Assembly: GCF_000313565.1 (NCBI RefSeq)
Contig: NZ_HE578933.1
Coordinates: 55,426-119,425, forward strand
DNA: 64,000 bases
Direction: 5' to 3'
Source of the DNA: Dielma fastidiosa
Lineage (GTDB): Bacteria; Bacillota_I; Bacilli_A; Erysipelotrichales; Erysipelotrichaceae
Below are positions 1 to 8,786 of the stretch, one piece after another (within the stretch, counting starts at the first letter, position 1; the number at the start of each line of letters is the position of its first letter). The position numbers were made by a program, and so were the translations under genes. Below the pieces are notes generated by a model, which was not told the DNA's origin, did no database searches, and saw only the letters and a list, made by a program, of their open reading frames with translations.

Positions 1-805
1 AGAAAGCCAGTTCTTTCGCGTCATGATCACGGAAACGCAGGTTTTCAGCTTTAATGCCTAAATTTGTCAAGAAACTCATGCAGGCATTTTTATAAAATTC
101 ATACCATTCCAAATCAGTACCCGGCTGACAGAAGAATTCAAGCTCCATCTGTTCAAATTCACGGGTACGGAAAATAAAGTTGCCCGGCGTAATTTCATTA
201 CGGAATGATTTACCGATCTGACCGATACCAAACGGCAGCTTTTTGCGCATTGTGCGCTGTACATTTTTAAAATTGACGAACATTCCCTGAGCGGTTTCCG
301 GGCGCAGATAAATCGCGTTCTTCGCGTCTTCAACAACTCCCTGGAATGTTTTAAACATCAAGTTAAACTGACGGATATCCGTAAAATCATGGCTGCCGCA
401 ATTTGGACAGGCAATCTTATGTTCCTTGATGTAAGTCATCATTTCTTCATTGCTCCAGCCGCCTGGATTTACAGTTCCCTTTGATTCATCTTCAATCAGC
501 TTGTCGGCACGATGTCTTGTCTTGCAGTTGCGGCAGTCCATCAATGGATCTGAAAAACCGCCCACATGACCAGAGGCAACCCATACCTGCGGATTCATTA
601 AAATCGCTGATTGGATACCTACATTGTAAGGACTCTCCTGGATAAATTTTTTCCACCAGGCACGTTTGATATTGTCCTTGTATTCAACGCCTAAAGGACC
701 AAAATCCCATGTGTTTGATAAGCCGCCGTATATTTCAGAACCCTGAAATACAAAGCCGCTGTTTTTCATATGGGAAACGATCGTTTCAAACTTCTTATCA
801 TTCAT
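1..805 (-). CDS. glyS: Glycyl-tRNA synthetase (class II, GlyQS type), C-terminus cut by window edge
   Basis: Charges tRNA-Gly in the cytoplasm. About 268 N-terminal residues are visible. They begin [10 protein letters not shown] and run through the class II motif 2 region ([10 protein letters not shown], then [10 protein letters not shown]), typical of the single-chain dimeric enzyme and unlike the alpha/beta GlyQ+GlyS form. Two Cys pairs (CRNCK and CPNC) form a zinc-ribbon-like insert. The ATG at 805 follows AAAGGGG at good spacing. It is the last visible gene of the recO-side operon and has a hairpin terminator just upstream, so it may have its own promoter. I found no T-box core before it. 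The family assignment is firm; only the window edge truncates it. Confidence 0.95.
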   Translation of the reverse strand, partial: MNDKKFETIVSHMKNSGFVFQGSEIYGGLSNTWDFGPLGVEYKDNIKRAWWKKFIQESPYNVGIQSAILMNPQVWVASGHVGGFSDPLMDCRNCKTRHRADKLIEDESKGTVNPGGWSNEEMMTYIKEHKIACPNCGSHDFTDIRQFNLMFKTFQGVVEDAKNAIYLRPETAQGMFVNFKNVQRTMRKKLPFGIGQIGKSFRNEITPGNFIFRTREFEQMELEFFCQPGTDLEWYEFYKNACMSFLTNLGIKAENLRFRDHDAKELAF

Positions 806-821
806 CTGCTTTTTCCCCTTT

Positions 822-852
822 CAAGAAAAACTAACCATGACAAAGCATGGTT
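822..852 (-). terminator. Intrinsic terminator between recO and glyS
   Basis: On the minus strand a 7-bp stem (AACCATG / CATGGTT, loop CTTTGT) is followed by AGTTTTTC. It would end the ybeY-to-recO transcript ahead of glyS. The glyS Shine-Dalgarno starts at once after the T run, so partial read-through into glyS is possible. Confidence 0.6.
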
Positions 853-927
853 TATTAAGAATTAATCCTCGTTAATATTACAATTAACCATAGTATTTTA
901 TACCACATTTCAAGCCCGATTGTCAAC

Positions 928-1644
928 TTAATTCAAGCCCTCAACAATTCGCAGAAATGCCGCGCTCTGTAAATTTATACCGCTGTAATTCTGAAACAGC
1001 TGAAGATATACATCTACAATTGGATAGGTCCACTCACCGGCCGTCAGCAGCACCTGCGCGTGTTTCAGCTCGGCTTTACACGCCAAGCGAAGCAGCCTCA
1101 GCTGTTCTACATTTAAACGCAGATCACTGCTATGCTGACAGCGCTGACAGACAAAGCCGCCGTCATTGATAGAAAAAGCGGCAATCTGCTGTTTTGAACC
1201 GCAGCGGCAGCAGCTGTCAACATTAGGCTCAATGCCGATTTCATGGGCGATCAAGGCTAAAAAAAGCGTCAGGATGCAATAAGGCTGCTTGGCGGTTTCC
1301 AATAAATCCAAACAAGTAAGCAGCTCCTCATAGCCAAACATCATTTCTTCCAAGCGGTCCATCACTTCCATCATCAGCTGCGCAATCCCCTGTTTCAGAA
1401 GATCTTCGCGCAGACCGCGATAGCTTTTTATTAACTCCGCATTCTTCAGCGTGCTGCCTTTCTCAAGCAAATTAAAGCGGCTTAAGGTAAACAGCTGACA
1501 GCAATGAGCGTTTTTACTGCTGATTTTATTAATGCCGCGGGCCAGAACACTCCGTTTTCCCGAAGCAGTCAGCACACTCAGCATCGCATCATAATCACGA
1601 TAATCAACTTTTTTTAGTACAATTCCTTCAAAGCTGTTATTCAT
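928..1644 (-). CDS. recO: DNA repair protein RecO
   Basis: A 238-residue RecO, of usual length, which loads RecA onto SSB-coated single-stranded DNA. It begins MNNSFEGIVLKK, typical of the N-terminal OB fold. It carries the zinc-finger pattern CCRCGS...CQRC near residues 150-175, as in most Firmicute RecO proteins. A longer frame exists upstream, but the ATG at 1644 overlaps the era stop by 8 nt and matches family N-termini. It is the last gene of the ybeY-dgkA-cdd-era-recO run, the same order as in Bacillus. Confidence 0.93.
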   Translation of the reverse strand: MNNSFEGIVLKKVDYRDYDAMLSVLTASGKRSVLARGINKISSKNAHCCQLFTLSRFNLLEKGSTLKNAELIKSYRGLREDLLKQGIAQLMMEVMDRLEEMMFGYEELLTCLDLLETAKQPYCILTLFLALIAHEIGIEPNVDSCCRCGSKQQIAAFSINDGGFVCQRCQHSSDLRLNVEQLRLLRLACKAELKHAQVLLTAGEWTYPIVDVYLQLFQNYSGINLQSAAFLRIVEGLN

Positions 1645-2533
1645 CATCCTCATCCATTTCACGGATACCGAATTGCTGAAGCTTGCTTGCACGGTTGCGC
1701 CAATCCTTCTCAACGCGGACATAAAGTTCCAGATAAACCTTCTTGCCTAAAATCAACTCCAGATCACGGCGTGAATCAATACCGATATCCTTAATCATAC
1801 TGCCCTGCTTACCAATCAGAATACCTTTTTGAGAAGGCCGCTCTACGATGATTAAAGCATTGATCACCACCGAGCTTTTCTTATTTACTTTCTTTTCCAG
1901 CACTACTGCCACGGAATGCGGAATTTCTTCTTCCGTCTTATAAAGCACCTTTTCCCGAATCAGCTCGGTAATCATAAAATCTTCATCATGATCACAGATC
2001 ATATCATCAGGGAAATACTTAGGGCCTTCATTGAGATAGTTTTTACTGACTTCAAGCAGCTCATGTATATTGTCATGCTTTAGAGCAGAAACGGGAAAAA
2101 TTTCCTTGCAGTCCAGTCTTTCCTGCCACTCAATAAGCAGCTTCATCAGCGCTTCCTTGCTTAATAAGTCCACCTTATTCAGAATCAGAAAAATCGGCAG
2201 CTGTTTTTCTTTCAAATTATTTAATACAAATTCCTCACCGCTGCCAAAGGGCACCGATGCATCAACCATATAATAAACAAGATCCACACCCGCCAACGAT
2301 GAAAACGCACTTTTATTCAAAGTCCGCCCCAATTCATGATGCGGCTTATGAATCCCCGGTGTATCAATAAATACCATCTGCGCGTCTTCAGTAGTTAAAA
2401 TCCCCTGAATATTGTTGCGGGTCGTCTGCGGCTTCGGCGATATAATGGCCAGTTTTTGATTCATAATCGCATTCAGCAGGGTTGATTTACCGGCATTGGG
2501 CCGGCCCACAATCGCAATAAATCCAGATTTCAT
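1637..2533 (-). CDS. era: GTPase Era
   Basis: A 298-residue Era, the essential GTPase that binds the 3' end of 16S rRNA in 30S assembly. Visible motifs: G1 GRPNAGKST near the N-terminus, G3 DTPG, G4 NKVD, and a C-terminal KH domain containing GKQGSMIKDIG. I chose the ATG at 2533 because MKSGFIAIVG matches family starts and lies 1 nt after the cdd stop. It overlaps recO by 8 nt. The neighbours cdd, dgkA and ybeY make up a conserved ribosome/envelope housekeeping operon. Confidence 0.96.
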   Translation of the reverse strand: MKSGFIAIVGRPNAGKSTLLNAIMNQKLAIISPKPQTTRNNIQGILTTEDAQMVFIDTPGIHKPHHELGRTLNKSAFSSLAGVDLVYYMVDASVPFGSGEEFVLNNLKEKQLPIFLILNKVDLLSKEALMKLLIEWQERLDCKEIFPVSALKHDNIHELLEVSKNYLNEGPKYFPDDMICDHDEDFMITELIREKVLYKTEEEIPHSVAVVLEKKVNKKSSVVINALIIVERPSQKGILIGKQGSMIKDIGIDSRRDLELILGKKVYLELYVRVEKDWRNRASKLQQFGIREMDEDDE

Positions 2534-2534
2534 C

Positions 2535-2930
2535 CTAGAGATCCTCGTTAGTAAACGCCATCGGCAGCAATTCTCTGATTGAAGTCGTCGTCTCTGCCTC
2601 ACGGTTTGCCAGATAGATCGGTGTATCAAAGCCAATCAGTTCACACAATACCTGACGGCATGCCCCGCATGGCGCCGCAATCGTTTTGCCTTCACTGACA
2701 ATGGCCAGCGCCTCAATATCTTCCTTTCTTACCCCGTTGGAATAAGCCGAGAAAATCGCGCTGCGCTCTGCACAGTTAGCCAGTCCATAAGACGCATTTT
2801 CAATATTCGCGCCATAGAAAGTACGGCCATCCTTGCATAATACACAGGCTCCCACACGGTAATGGGAATAAGGCACATACGCATTCTCCATCGCCTTAAA
2901 TGCCAGATTAACTAATTCATTTTTATTCAT
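2535..2930 (-). CDS. cdd: Cytidine deaminase
   Basis: A 131-residue homotetrameric zinc cytidine deaminase for pyrimidine salvage. The zinc and catalytic signatures are clear: CAERSA (Cys plus the proton-shuttle Glu) and PCGACRQ (two Cys ligands). It overlaps the dgkA stop by 4 nt (ATGA) and ends 1 nt before era, so translation is probably coupled. Length and position match the Bacillus gene. Confidence 0.95.
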   Translation of the reverse strand: MNKNELVNLAFKAMENAYVPYSHYRVGACVLCKDGRTFYGANIENASYGLANCAERSAIFSAYSNGVRKEDIEALAIVSEGKTIAAPCGACRQVLCELIGFDTPIYLANREAETTTSIRELLPMAFTNEDL

Positions 2931-3286
2931 CGTAAAGCTCCTTTCAAAATTAACAGGCCTGCCAGCAAGGCGGCCAGTGATACGACAAGCACCGCTGCCG
3001 CACCATAATCCTTAATAATTTTAGCCAGTTCATTGTACTGGGGAGAAATCAGATCCACACATTTTTCAATCGCTGAATTAAAAAACTCAGCAGCGATCAC
3101 TAAACAGATCAGCAGCAGGATAAACAGCCACTCACTTAAGGTAAAGCCATACAGCCCGCCAAAGAGCAGCACCGCTGCCCCAATCAGACACTGAAAGCCG
3201 ATGCTGCGGTCATGCTTGAGACCATAAGCAATGCCGCTGAAAGCATTGGCAAACTTATTAATCAGCCGTCTTAGGTACGAGATCAT
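2927..3286 (-). CDS. dgkA: Diacylglycerol/undecaprenol kinase DgkA
   Basis: A 119-residue integral membrane lipid kinase. In Gram-positives it phosphorylates undecaprenol for envelope carrier-lipid recycling. Three membrane segments are visible at roughly residues 32-50, 52-70 and 93-115. The family signature AEFFNSAIEKCVD carries the catalytic Glu and Asn. It overlaps the 3' end of ybeY by 29 nt. The Gram-positive family is known mainly as an undecaprenol kinase; substrate here is inferred from that. Confidence 0.93.
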   Translation of the reverse strand: MISYLRRLINKFANAFSGIAYGLKHDRSIGFQCLIGAAVLLFGGLYGFTLSEWLFILLLICLVIAAEFFNSAIEKCVDLISPQYNELAKIIKDYGAAAVLVVSLAALLAGLLILKGALR

Positions 3287-3725
3287 TAAGGATCACATCC
3301 TGTAAGGCAAACATAATTTTTTCATCCTCGCTCTGCATGTGATCATAGCCGAGAAGATGAAGCAGACCATGGGTAAACAGAAAACATACCTCACGGCGGA
3401 TAGAATGCCCGTATTCCTGTGCCTGATTTCTTACTGCCTCTACATTGATAAAGATATCACCCAGTTCCTCATCAATTTCTTCACTGATCATATAATCTTC
3501 TTCACTGTCTTTCAGGGCAAAAGAGATCACATCGGTAGGCTTGTCGATGGAGCGATAATCCCGATTTATTTCCTGAATGGCATCTGGCGTCACAAAAACA
3601 ACAGAGCAGCTGGACTCATAAGCCGTCCGCAGCACCTTACTTGTTTTTCCACTGATCTTTTGAAAATCTTCAGCGTAACTTTCCCATTCACTTTCTTCTG
3701 TTTGATTGATCATATTAATTTCCAT
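3258..3725 (-). CDS. ybeY: Endoribonuclease YbeY
   Basis: A 155-residue metal-dependent RNase for 16S rRNA 3' end maturation and rRNA quality control. The zinc motif HGLLHLLGYDH lies near residues 119-129, after the conserved strand DVISFAL. AAAGGAGATTCT precedes the ATG at 3725. In Bacillus the gene follows phoH and pgpH directly. Here phoH is about 10.7 kb away and pgpH is not in the window. Confidence 0.95.
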   Translation of the reverse strand: MEINMINQTEESEWESYAEDFQKISGKTSKVLRTAYESSCSVVFVTPDAIQEINRDYRSIDKPTDVISFALKDSEEDYMISEEIDEELGDIFINVEAVRNQAQEYGHSIRREVCFLFTHGLLHLLGYDHMQSEDEKIMFALQDVILNDLVPKTAD

Positions 3726-3776
3726 AGAATCTCCTTTATAAGCTTGTTATTCCTAATAAGTATACCATAATTATTT

Positions 3777-4139
3777 TCAATTAACATAGAGAAGGATCAG
3801 CGTTTTATGCCAAATCATAAAGAAATGAAACAATGACAGCAGCGCTTCACCCTTTAAAGGATCATAAACCCAGATTTTTCTTCCCTGCCGCTTTGCAAGC
3901 ATAAAATGCCCCAGCCAGCGTGAACCGACAAAGGCGATGAAATAAGTATCTGGAATCCGCCAAGTATGATAAGCCCGCGCATCGACATGACTCAAAGCCA
4001 AACCGGCACATAAATCATAGATACTCAAGCCGTGTTCATCGATTAACGAATCACAATAATTAATGGCCGCACTTAGGTCAATCGCCATTTTTTCTTGCAG
4101 TGCATATAAGATTTTGACTGCGCAATCTTGTTTTTCCAT
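3777..4139 (-). CDS. Small stand-alone C39-peptidase-like protein
   Basis: A 120-residue protein that I read as a compact papain-like C39 domain. Q4 and C6 sit in QDCAVKIL. H78 sits in GHFMLAKR and D93 in VYDPLKG. A C-terminal F..W segment follows, as in C39 domains ending DP..G..F...W. No signal peptide, transmembrane segment or ABC-transporter part is visible, and no bacteriocin precursor lies nearby. It has a strong Shine-Dalgarno (AAAGGGGTGATT). It is divergent from the Na/Pi cotransporter and shares with it an intergenic region carrying PhoP-box-like repeats. C39 membership is inferred from motif spacing; function is unknown. Confidence 0.5.
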   Translation of the reverse strand: MEKQDCAVKILYALQEKMAIDLSAAINYCDSLIDEHGLSIYDLCAGLALSHVDARAYHTWRIPDTYFIAFVGSRWLGHFMLAKRQGRKIWVYDPLKGEALLSLFHFFMIWHKTLILLYVN

Positions 4140-4195
4140 AGAATCACCCCTTTATATATAAGTAAAAATTTGTTTTTATCCTATTCTTAGCCTAT

Positions 4196-4259
4196 TTTAT
4201 AAAAATTCTTAATCAAATGTAAAAAAATATTTATAATTTTGTTAATTTAATGTTAAAAT
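4196..4259 (-). promoter_or_regulatory. PhoP-box array in divergent promoter region
   Basis: On the minus strand TTAACA-type hexamers fall at 4251-4256, 4240-4245 and 4218-4223 (TTTACA), with a degenerate one at 4229-4234. That is an exact 11-bp period, as in Bacillus PhoP boxes. Read toward the C39-like gene, TTTACA is followed after 16 nt by TATAAA (4196-4201). Read toward the cotransporter, TATAAT (4232-4237) and TAAAAT (4254-4259) are possible -10 elements lying inside the array. PhoP could thus act on both genes, perhaps in opposite directions. Confidence 0.55.
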
Positions 4260-4287
4260 AAGAGTGTCTATATATGGAGGATAAACT

Positions 4288-5952
4288 ATGCCTACTGAAC
4301 TCATGCCAGAAGCTGCCGTCCAATGGGACCTGATCATTGGTGGTTTTGCCTTCTTTTTATTTGGCATCCAGTATATGGGTGACGGATTAAAGAGCATTGC
4401 CGGTGATAAGCTGCGTTACTTTATTGACAAATACACATCAAAACCATGGATGGGAATTATTATCGGTGCCTTGGTTACCGTAGTAATTCAGTCAAGCTCA
4501 GCAACCACAGCCATTGCCATCGGATTTGTGCGTGCTGGAATCATGCGGCTCGATCAGGCCATCGGGGTTATTATGGGAGCTAACATCGGTACGACCGTAA
4601 CCGCCTTCCTGATTGGTCTGAATGTCGAACAGTTTTCATTATATTTTGTATTTATCGGTGTTTTGTTTATTGTTTTCTCAAAACGGCGCAAAACAACCTA
4701 CATGGGAGAAATCATTCTCGGCTTTGGTATCCTGTTTTTCGGACTAAAGCTGATGGGTGATGAATTATCGATGATCGGTGAATATCCGCAGTTTGAAGCG
4801 GTAGTAACCGCTATGGCGCAGAATCCGATTCTGGCGCTTTTGGGCGGTACCCTGATGACCGGTCTTGTACAGTCATCAAGTGCTGTCATCGGTATTATTC
4901 AAAAGCTGTACAGCTCAGGCGCGATTACTATTGCTGTTGCCCTGCCCTTTGTCTTCGGCAGCAACATCGGTACTACTATCACCGCGATCTTTGCGGCTAT
5001 CGGAGGTTCCATTTCCAGTAAACGGGCAGCTGGCATTCACGTAATGTTTAACGTATTCGGTACCCTGCTCTTCATGCTGATTCTGAAACCTTTTACCGGT
5101 TTTATCAGCACTGTCTCCACGCATTTTGCCATTAACAGCATGATGCAGATTGCCTTTGCGCATATCGTCTTTAACTTATCTACGACGATTCTCGCCTATC
5201 CATTTATTAATCTAATGGTCAAAGCGGTTAAAACACTGATTCCCGGTGATGAGAATCAGCGCATTGAAGTCAACATGGAAAATCTTGATCCTAAGATTGC
5301 CGCGACCTTACCGGCCGGTGCCTTGGGCGTATCTAAGCAGGCTACGATTAAAATGGGAATGCTTGCCTATGATTCCCTGAAAAACACAAAGGATTATTTT
5401 AATACAAAACAAAAACGTTATTCAGAATCTACGCATCAATGTGAGGAAGCAATTAATTCACTGGACAGTAAGATTACCGATTATCTGATGGAAATTGCCC
5501 ATCACAATCTTGGCACGAACGATACAGATGAATTGATCGCCAATCTTAAATCGTTAAAAGATATTGAACGTATGGGCGATTTAGCAATGAATCTAAGAGA
5601 ATTTTATTCTATGGCTTTTGAGGAAAAAGGTAAATTCTCTGAAGGCGCGATTGCAGATGTCAATGAAATGTATGATATTATCCTTGAGATGACAAAGCTG
5701 GCCATTGATTATTTTAATACCCGTGATGAAAAGCTGATCGACATGATTCAGGATAAAGAAAACTATCTTGATCTGATTGAAGAAAAAGCCCGTCAGCGTC
5801 ACTTTAAACGTATGGCCCAATCAGAATGTGCAAGAGCGATTACCGGCAGTGTTTATATTGATATTCTATCCAATCTTGAACGTGTCGGCGATCATGCCTG
5901 CAACATCGTACGCAACTGTAATATCGAATTGCCATTACATAACAGTTTATAA
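4288..5952 (+). CDS. Na+/phosphate cotransporter with C-terminal PhoU-like domain
   Basis: A 554-residue low-affinity sodium-phosphate symporter of the NptA/YjbB type. Two inverted membrane repeats carry the signature QSSSA: QSSSATTAIAIGFV near residue 70 and QSSSAVIGII near residue 195. Membrane segments run to about residue 310. Residues ~350-545 are a helical PhoU-like regulatory domain. GGAGG at 4276 gives the ATG at 4288. It is the only plus-strand gene in the window, divergent from a C39-like gene, and ends at a bidirectional terminator. The PhoP-box array in its promoter suggests phosphate control. Confidence 0.92.
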   Translation: MPTELMPEAAVQWDLIIGGFAFFLFGIQYMGDGLKSIAGDKLRYFIDKYTSKPWMGIIIGALVTVVIQSSSATTAIAIGFVRAGIMRLDQAIGVIMGANIGTTVTAFLIGLNVEQFSLYFVFIGVLFIVFSKRRKTTYMGEIILGFGILFFGLKLMGDELSMIGEYPQFEAVVTAMAQNPILALLGGTLMTGLVQSSSAVIGIIQKLYSSGAITIAVALPFVFGSNIGTTITAIFAAIGGSISSKRAAGIHVMFNVFGTLLFMLILKPFTGFISTVSTHFAINSMMQIAFAHIVFNLSTTILAYPFINLMVKAVKTLIPGDENQRIEVNMENLDPKIAATLPAGALGVSKQATIKMGMLAYDSLKNTKDYFNTKQKRYSESTHQCEEAINSLDSKITDYLMEIAHHNLGTNDTDELIANLKSLKDIERMGDLAMNLREFYSMAFEEKGKFSEGAIADVNEMYDIILEMTKLAIDYFNTRDEKLIDMIQDKENYLDLIEEKARQRHFKRMAQSECARAITGSVYIDILSNLERVGDHACNIVRNCNIELPLHNSL

Positions 5953-5953
5953 A

Positions 5954-5981
5954 AGAAAGCCAAAAAGCTTTCTTTTTTTTA
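5954..5981 (+). terminator. Bidirectional terminator between convergent genes
   Basis: Stem AGAAAGC / GCTTTCT (loop CAAAAA) is followed by eight T on the plus strand. On the minus strand it is followed by TTTTATAA. It can end both the cotransporter mRNA and the dehydrogenase mRNA. Confidence 0.8.
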
Positions 5982-6737
5982 TATTTTCATTTTTGCGACA
6001 GCTGCCATTTTCAATCGCTTTGGCAGCCAGCGTATCAGCTGATTCATCGTGCCAGGAATAATGATTTCCTGATCTTTCATCAATCCATGATAGGCGGCCT
6101 TGGCGGCCCTTTCTGGAGATCCAGCAAATTTGGGCGTTGGTTTTCCTGCTTTCGTGAAGAAAGCTGTATGGGTTGAACCAGGACAGAGTACAGAGATATG
6201 GATCCCGCTGTTTTTAGCTTCATAGCGGATAGCTTGAGTATAGCTTAAAACATAGGCCTTGCTGGCATAATAGGAGGCTGTATAAGGTCCTGGCTGAAAG
6301 GCGCCGATCGATGCCACATTTAAAATGCGGCCGCCGCTTTGCTGATGCTCAGCGATAAACAGCTTGCAAAGCATCGTTAATGAAATTATATTCAGCGTCA
6401 GCATCTGCAGCTCCCTGTCAGCATCCAGTGTCTCACTTTTCCCGATTAAACCTAAGCCGGCATTATTTATCAAAATATTAAATCGCACATCATCTGCCTT
6501 AAGTGACGCATAAAGCTTAAATGCCGCGTCATTGACTGCCAGATCCTGTTCATAAATCAATATTGGAACCGCATACTCTGCCTTTAATTTACACTGCGCT
6601 GCAAGCAGATGGCTCATAACCGATGAAACCAAGATTAAACCATAGCCATGGCTTGCGAATACCTCCGCCAGCGCATAACCGATGCCGCTTGTCGCACCGG
6701 TAATCAGCACATATTCCTTATCCATTGACGCAGCCAT
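5979..6737 (-). CDS. Short-chain dehydrogenase/reductase (SDR)
   Basis: A 252-residue classical SDR with a Rossmann fold. Motifs: cofactor loop TGATSGIG near residue 14, NNAG near residue 92, and the catalytic YxxxK as YYASKAY near residue 157, with a preceding Ser in ASIGAF. The substrate cannot be named from sequence. The ATG at 6737 overlaps the upstream GNAT stop (TAATG). A second in-frame ATG at 6725 is possible, and neither has a strong Shine-Dalgarno. It forms a two-gene unit with the acetyltransferase downstream of phoU. Nothing ties it directly to phosphate metabolism. Confidence 0.85.
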   Translation of the reverse strand: MAASMDKEYVLITGATSGIGYALAEVFASHGYGLILVSSVMSHLLAAQCKLKAEYAVPILIYEQDLAVNDAAFKLYASLKADDVRFNILINNAGLGLIGKSETLDADRELQMLTLNIISLTMLCKLFIAEHQQSGGRILNVASIGAFQPGPYTASYYASKAYVLSYTQAIRYEAKNSGIHISVLCPGSTHTAFFTKAGKPTPKFAGSPERAAKAAYHGLMKDQEIIIPGTMNQLIRWLPKRLKMAAVAKMKI

Positions 6738-7294
6738 TAAACAGCTTTTGGATAATCCTGAGCAAGCAGCGCATAGACCGCCATATCGGCTAATCCCGCT
6801 TGATTAATGCCGGTCTGCCTCAACGTTCCTTCATACTGCAGGCCGCACTTTGCCATTACCTTTCCAGAATTAGGATTTAATACATCATGATGAGCCTCAA
6901 TGCGGTTTACCTGCACTTCTTCAAACAAGAACTGAATCACTGCCGCAAAAGCTTCCGTGGTAATTCCCTGATGCCACCACTTTCTTGACAGGCAATAACC
7001 GATATGCACACACTTGATGTCTTCCTCAATTTTAACCACTGAAATATTGCCGATTACCTCATCATTATCCTTTAAAGCAATAGCCCACATATACTGCTGA
7101 TCATGATCCTGAATGATCCATTCATTCAAAATCATTTTAGTCACCTCAACCGATGAATGTGCCGGCCAAGTCAGATAACGGGTAACCTCGGGATCACTGG
7201 CCCAGTTATGATACATATTTTCAGCATCCTCAATCTTAAATTTTCTCAAAACCAAACGTTTGGTTGTCAGCAAGGCGGTTCCTTTATGATGCAT
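6737..7294 (-). CDS. GNAT-family N-acetyltransferase (RimJ/RimL-like)
   Basis: A 185-residue protein with the RimJ/RimL-type layout: N-terminal TKRLVLRKF, a middle EVIGNISVV strand, and the acetyl-CoA loop region CLSRKWWHQGITTEAF. It ends NPNSGKVMAKCGLQYEG, as in ribosomal-protein or small-molecule acetyltransferases. AAAGGAGTG lies 7 nt before the ATG at 7294, so the longer upstream frame is not used. It overlaps the SDR start by 1 nt. The acceptor substrate is unknown. Confidence 0.85.
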   Translation of the reverse strand: MHHKGTALLTTKRLVLRKFKIEDAENMYHNWASDPEVTRYLTWPAHSSVEVTKMILNEWIIQDHDQQYMWAIALKDNDEVIGNISVVKIEEDIKCVHIGYCLSRKWWHQGITTEAFAAVIQFLFEEVQVNRIEAHHDVLNPNSGKVMAKCGLQYEGTLRQTGINQAGLADMAVYALLAQDYPKAV

Positions 7295-7348
7295 AATCTT
7301 CACTCCTTTAATTTTAACCATTATAGCTCACTCCCTGGTTTCAAGCAA

Positions 7349-7372
7349 GAAAAAAAGCCATTTGCATGGCTT
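7349..7372 (-). terminator. Terminator of the pst-phoU operon
   Basis: Minus-strand stem AAGCCAT / ATGGCTT (loop GCAA) is followed by TTTTTTC. It overlaps the phoU stop codon and separates the pst operon from the GNAT/SDR pair. Confidence 0.85.
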
Positions 7373-8009
7373 ATCCAAAATCATAGTGCTGACCCTTCAC
7401 ACAATAAATTACATGCTCACAGATATTAATCGTATGGTCACCGGCACGTTCAATGCTTCTTAAAATCTGCGAGCCTCTCAGCATGATCCGCAGTGACTGC
7501 TGATCCGCGTTTTCCTCTAATGTCTGATAGCATTCCTCAATTAACAGATCAATTTCTTTATCTCTTTCAGGAATATCAAAGGCCATATCTACATCCTTTT
7601 CCTCATAGCAAAGCATTGCTGCCTTCAGCATCTCAACCATCTTTTCTTCCATTTGAATAATATATGCCTCAACTGTAGGATTAATTGAATCATTTCTGAT
7701 AATATAGGAAGCGATATTTTTCGCATAGTCACCGATTCGTTCAAGTTCTGAGGCAATTTTAATAGCGGATATAACCCGCCGAAGATCACTGGCTACCGGT
7801 GACAGCAGCGCAAATACCGAAATAGCGATATCATTAATTTCCTCTTCCATGTTATTGATGAAGCTGTCTGCCTTAATCAGTTCCAGGGCCTGCGCGCGGT
7901 CCTTTGACACATAAAGCCGCTGCAGCGTTTCATGCATGGAAATAACACGGCTGCCCATCTTCACAACCGAATATTCTAACACTTCAACTTCTTTATCAAT
8001 TTTAACCAT
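7371..8009 (-). CDS. phoU: Phosphate transport regulator PhoU
   Basis: A 212-residue protein made of two three-helix PhoU repeats. Each carries the E(R)xxDYAKNIA-type signature: ELERIGDYAKN near residue 87 and SIERAGDHTIN near residue 190. It links Pst transporter activity to the PhoR kinase and limits phosphate uptake. It directly follows pstB (9-nt gap) and ends in a terminator, the usual last gene of a pst operon. Confidence 0.96.
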   Translation of the reverse strand: MVKIDKEVEVLEYSVVKMGSRVISMHETLQRLYVSKDRAQALELIKADSFINNMEEEINDIAISVFALLSPVASDLRRVISAIKIASELERIGDYAKNIASYIIRNDSINPTVEAYIIQMEEKMVEMLKAAMLCYEEKDVDMAFDIPERDKEIDLLIEECYQTLEENADQQSLRIMLRGSQILRSIERAGDHTINICEHVIYCVKGQHYDFG

Positions 8010-8018
8010 AACCCTCTC

Positions 8019-8777
8019 CTATCCGAAACGGCCTGTAATATAATCTTCCGTTCGCTTATCTAATGGCTGTTTAAATAATTTTGATGTTTCCTGAAATTCA
8101 ATAACTTCTCCCAATAAGAAGAAAGCTGTATAATCACTGACTCTTGCCGCCTGCAGCATGCTGTGAGTGACAATGATGATTGTATAGTCATGCTTAAGCT
8201 CTTCAATAAGATCTTCAATCTTAGCGGTGGCTATTGGATCAAGGGCACTGGTCGGCTCATCCATTAAGATAACCTCCGGCTCCATCGCAATCGCTCTGGC
8301 AATGCATAAACGCTGCTGCTGACCGCCGGACAACCCCATCGCTGAATCATTAAGCCGATCACTCACTTCATCCCATAGGGCTGCCTGCTTTAATGATGTC
8401 TCAACGATTTGCGTAAGCAGATGCTTGTCCTTGATTCCCTGACAGCGCGGGCCATAGGCTACATTGTCAAAGATACTCATAGGAAATGGGTTTGGTTTTT
8501 GGAAAACCATACCTACCCGGGTACGCAGATCCACCACATTCATCTTGCCCGAATTAATATCTGTATCATTAATCGTGATACTGCCCTCAATCCGGCAGCC
8601 TTCAATTAAATCATTCATTCTGTTTAAGCAGCGCAGAAAAGTAGACTTACCACATCCGGAAGGGCCGATAAAAGCAGTTACTCGATTTTTATTAATATCC
8701 ATCGTTACTTTTTTCAAAGCCTGTTTCTCACCATAGTACAGATCAAGATCCTTGATCTTAAAAATCGTTTCTTCCAT
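8019..8777 (-). CDS. pstB: Phosphate ABC transporter ATPase PstB
   Basis: A 252-residue ATPase subunit driving high-affinity phosphate import. Walker [10 protein letters not shown] lies near residue 38. A Q-loop follows in [12 protein letters not shown], a family hallmark. The ABC signature is LSGGQQQR and Walker B is [14 protein letters not shown] typical PstB length, it sits between pstA and phoU in the same operon. Confidence 0.97.
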   Translation of the reverse strand: MEETIFKIKDLDLYYGEKQALKKVTMDINKNRVTAFIGPSGCGKSTFLRCLNRMNDLIEGCRIEGSITINDTDINSGKMNVVDLRTRVGMVFQKPNPFPMSIFDNVAYGPRCQGIKDKHLLTQIVETSLKQAALWDEVSDRLNDSAMGLSGGQQQRLCIARAIAMEPEVILMDEPTSALDPIATAKIEDLIEELKHDYTIIIVTHSMLQAARVSDYTAFFLLGEVIEFQETSKLFKQPLDKRTEDYITGRFG

Positions 8778-8786
8778 AAGTACCTC

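Noticed and set aside
806..927. T-box before glyS
   Set aside because: The region has a short terminator-like stem but no AGGGTGGNACCGCG-type core, and only about 120 nt is available.
4698..5163. Minus-strand open frames inside the Na/Pi cotransporter gene
   Set aside because: They lack ribosome sites and family features and are shadows of the plus-strand gene.
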